A DNA stretch of 8,764 nt from Gemmatimonadota bacterium (GTDB taxonomy: Bacteria; Gemmatimonadota; Gemmatimonadetes; Gemmatimonadales; Gemmatimonadaceae), in assembly GCA_003142495.1 (NCBI GenBank), contig PLMM01000140.1:1-8764 (forward strand), written 5' to 3'. Both the position numbers and the translations under genes were made by a program. Shown piece by piece: positions 7,569 to 8,764 of the stretch. The notes beneath the pieces are model-generated. The model ran no database searches. It saw only the letters and a list, made by a program, of their open reading frames with translations, and was not told the DNA's origin. The first letter of the stretch is position 1, and every line of letters starts with the position of its first letter.

Positions 7569-8764
7569 TGCCCGTCGATCTCATTCGTGCGGCGCTGGTT
7601 GATGCCGCGCGTGAGCTCGGCGCGCCCGATACGATCGCTCCGGTGCTCGAACGCCCGCGCGATCCCGTGAATGGCGACTGGAGCACCAATCTCGCGATGA
7701 TGCTCGCCAAGCCGCTCGGCGAGAAGCCGCGCACGCTTGCGACGCGACTCGTGGAGAAGCTCGATCTCGCGGCCGCGGGTGTGAGCAAGGTCGACATCGC
7801 GGGGCCGGGCTTCATCAACTTCTACATCGCGGCCGGTGCAAATGCGAGCGGGCTCGCGGCGATCGTCGCGCAGGGCGATGCGTACGGGCGCGATGGCAGC
7901 GGCGCGGGACGGCGCGTGGTGGTGGAGTTCGTCTCGGCGAATCCGACAGGGCCGCTGCACGTCGGCCACGGGCGCCAGCGCGTGCTCGGCGACACGATCT
8001 CGGCGCTGCTCGAGTGGACGGGATGGTCGGTGTCGCGCGAGTACTACTACAACGATGCCGGCGTGCAGATCGCGAATCTCGCGGCGAGTGTGGTGGTGCG
8101 GCTGCGCGGCCTCGCGGGGCTGCGCGCGGACTTTCCCGAGGGGTGGTATCAGGGCGAGTACGTCACCGATGTCGCGCGCGCGTACGTGGCCGATCGCGGC
8201 GCGAAGGATGCCGCCGCGCTTCTCGAGAGCGAGATGCCGGAGTCGCTGCGCGGCGATCACGATGAGGATCCGTCCGAGCTGGCATCGGAGATTCTCACCT
8301 TCGTGCGCACGCATCCGGACTTCGTACGCGTTGCGGTCGACGAGCTGCGCAAGACGCAGGATCGCGATCTCAAGACGTTCGGCCTCACCTTCGATACCTA
8401 CTTCCTCGAGTCGAGCCTCTACGCGCCCGGCTCCGCGCGCGCGATCGCGCCGATGCTCGATGGCAATCCAGGCGAGAGCGCGGTCGACGCGACGGTGCGC
8501 AAGCTCGAGGCGAGCGGGCACACCTACGAGGAAGACGGTGCGCTCTGGCTCCGCACCGAGGACTTCGGCGACGACAAGAATCGCGTCATGCGCAAGCGCG
8601 ACGGCACGTACACCTACTTTCTTCCCGACGTCGCCTACCACGTGAGCAAGTGGGGGCGCGGCTTTTCGCGCGCGATCAACGTGCAGGGCACCGATCACCA
8701 CGGCACGATCGGTCGCGTGCGCGCGGGAGTGCAGGCGCTCAACGTCGGGATTCCCAAAGGCTAT
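7568..8764 (+). CDS. argS: Arginyl-tRNA synthetase (3' end outside window)
   Basis: ArgS charges tRNA-Arg with arginine using ATP; it is a cytoplasmic class Ia synthetase. The frame is open to the last base of the window and gives 399 residues, about 70 percent of a usual ArgS. The N-terminal Add-1-like domain, which recognises the tRNA elbow, fills about residues 1-110. The catalytic core then begins with VEFVSANPTGPLHVGHG, where HVGH at about 131-134 is the HIGH signature. It continues with GDTISALLEWTGW, REYYYNDAGVQI and, near the edge, NVQGTDHHGTIGRV. The KMSKS loop and anticodon-binding domain lie beyond the window. Either of two adjacent ATGs (7565 or 7568) can be the start; both overlap the fmdB stop, and no Shine-Dalgarno sequence precedes them, so translation is probably coupled to fmdB. 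I chose the second, giving MPVDLIRAAL. Confidence 0.96.
   Translation, partial: MPVDLIRAALVDAARELGAPDTIAPVLERPRDPVNGDWSTNLAMMLAKPLGEKPRTLATRLVEKLDLAAAGVSKVDIAGPGFINFYIAAGANASGLAAIVAQGDAYGRDGSGAGRRVVVEFVSANPTGPLHVGHGRQRVLGDTISALLEWTGWSVSREYYYNDAGVQIANLAASVVVRLRGLAGLRADFPEGWYQGEYVTDVARAYVADRGAKDAAALLESEMPESLRGDHDEDPSELASEILTFVRTHPDFVRVAVDELRKTQDRDLKTFGLTFDTYFLESSLYAPGSARAIAPMLDGNPGESAVDATVRKLEASGHTYEEDGALWLRTEDFGDDKNRVMRKRDGTYTYFLPDVAYHVSKWGRGFSRAINVQGTDHHGTIGRVRAGVQALNVGIPKGY

Noticed and set aside
7268..8701. 477-codon antisense open frame over fmdB and argS
   Set aside because: Its Asp/Glu/Ser-rich end is just the complement of the fmdB repeat tail, and the rest mirrors argS. No start signal or family motif supports it.

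Overview
The window is a GC-rich stretch of bacterial chromosome, roughly two-thirds G+C by eye, with eight genes packed head to tail on the + strand. I see no tRNA, rRNA, insertion sequence, phage gene, CRISPR array or other mobile element. It looks like core genome. The family content and the Ser/Lys-tailed FmdB protein in front of argS make me think of Gemmatimonadota, but that is recollection and the window cannot prove it. GC-rich Myxococcota or Acidobacteriota are alternatives.

Layout. Positions 1-393 hold the C-terminal ATP-binding end of a sensor histidine kinase that begins outside the window. miaB (tRNA methylthiotransferase, 407-1741) follows and overlaps comFB (1738-2007) by four bases. 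After a 69-base gap containing a hairpin comes comEC (2077-4293), the DNA-uptake channel with a metallo-beta-lactamase nuclease domain. A 91-base gap with two adjacent hairpins precedes fbp (class I fructose-1,6-bisphosphatase, 4385-5413). Thirteen bases later starts the catalytic subunit of an adenosylcobalamin-dependent acyl-CoA mutase, methylmalonyl-CoA mutase type (5427-7025). After a 69-base gap come a zinc-ribbon FmdB-family gene (7095-7568) and argS (arginyl-tRNA synthetase, from 7568), which overlaps it and runs off the end.

How the genes fit together. comFB and comEC form a plausible competence pair, possibly co-expressed with miaB. fbp and the mutase subunit are probably co-translated and belong to central carbon metabolism: the mutase feeds succinyl-CoA from propionyl-CoA or odd-chain substrates, and FBPase is the committed gluconeogenic step. 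fmdB and argS are stop/start coupled.

I did not find a clearly new biological system. The points most worth a second look are the comFB-comEC linkage, the hairpins before fbp, a five-codon minicistron joining fbp to the mutase gene, possible leaderless starts for miaB and fmdB, and the degenerate zinc site and hexapeptide-repeat tail of FmdB. The many long open frames on other strands and frames are Arg-rich or otherwise shadow-like products of the GC-rich third-codon bias.
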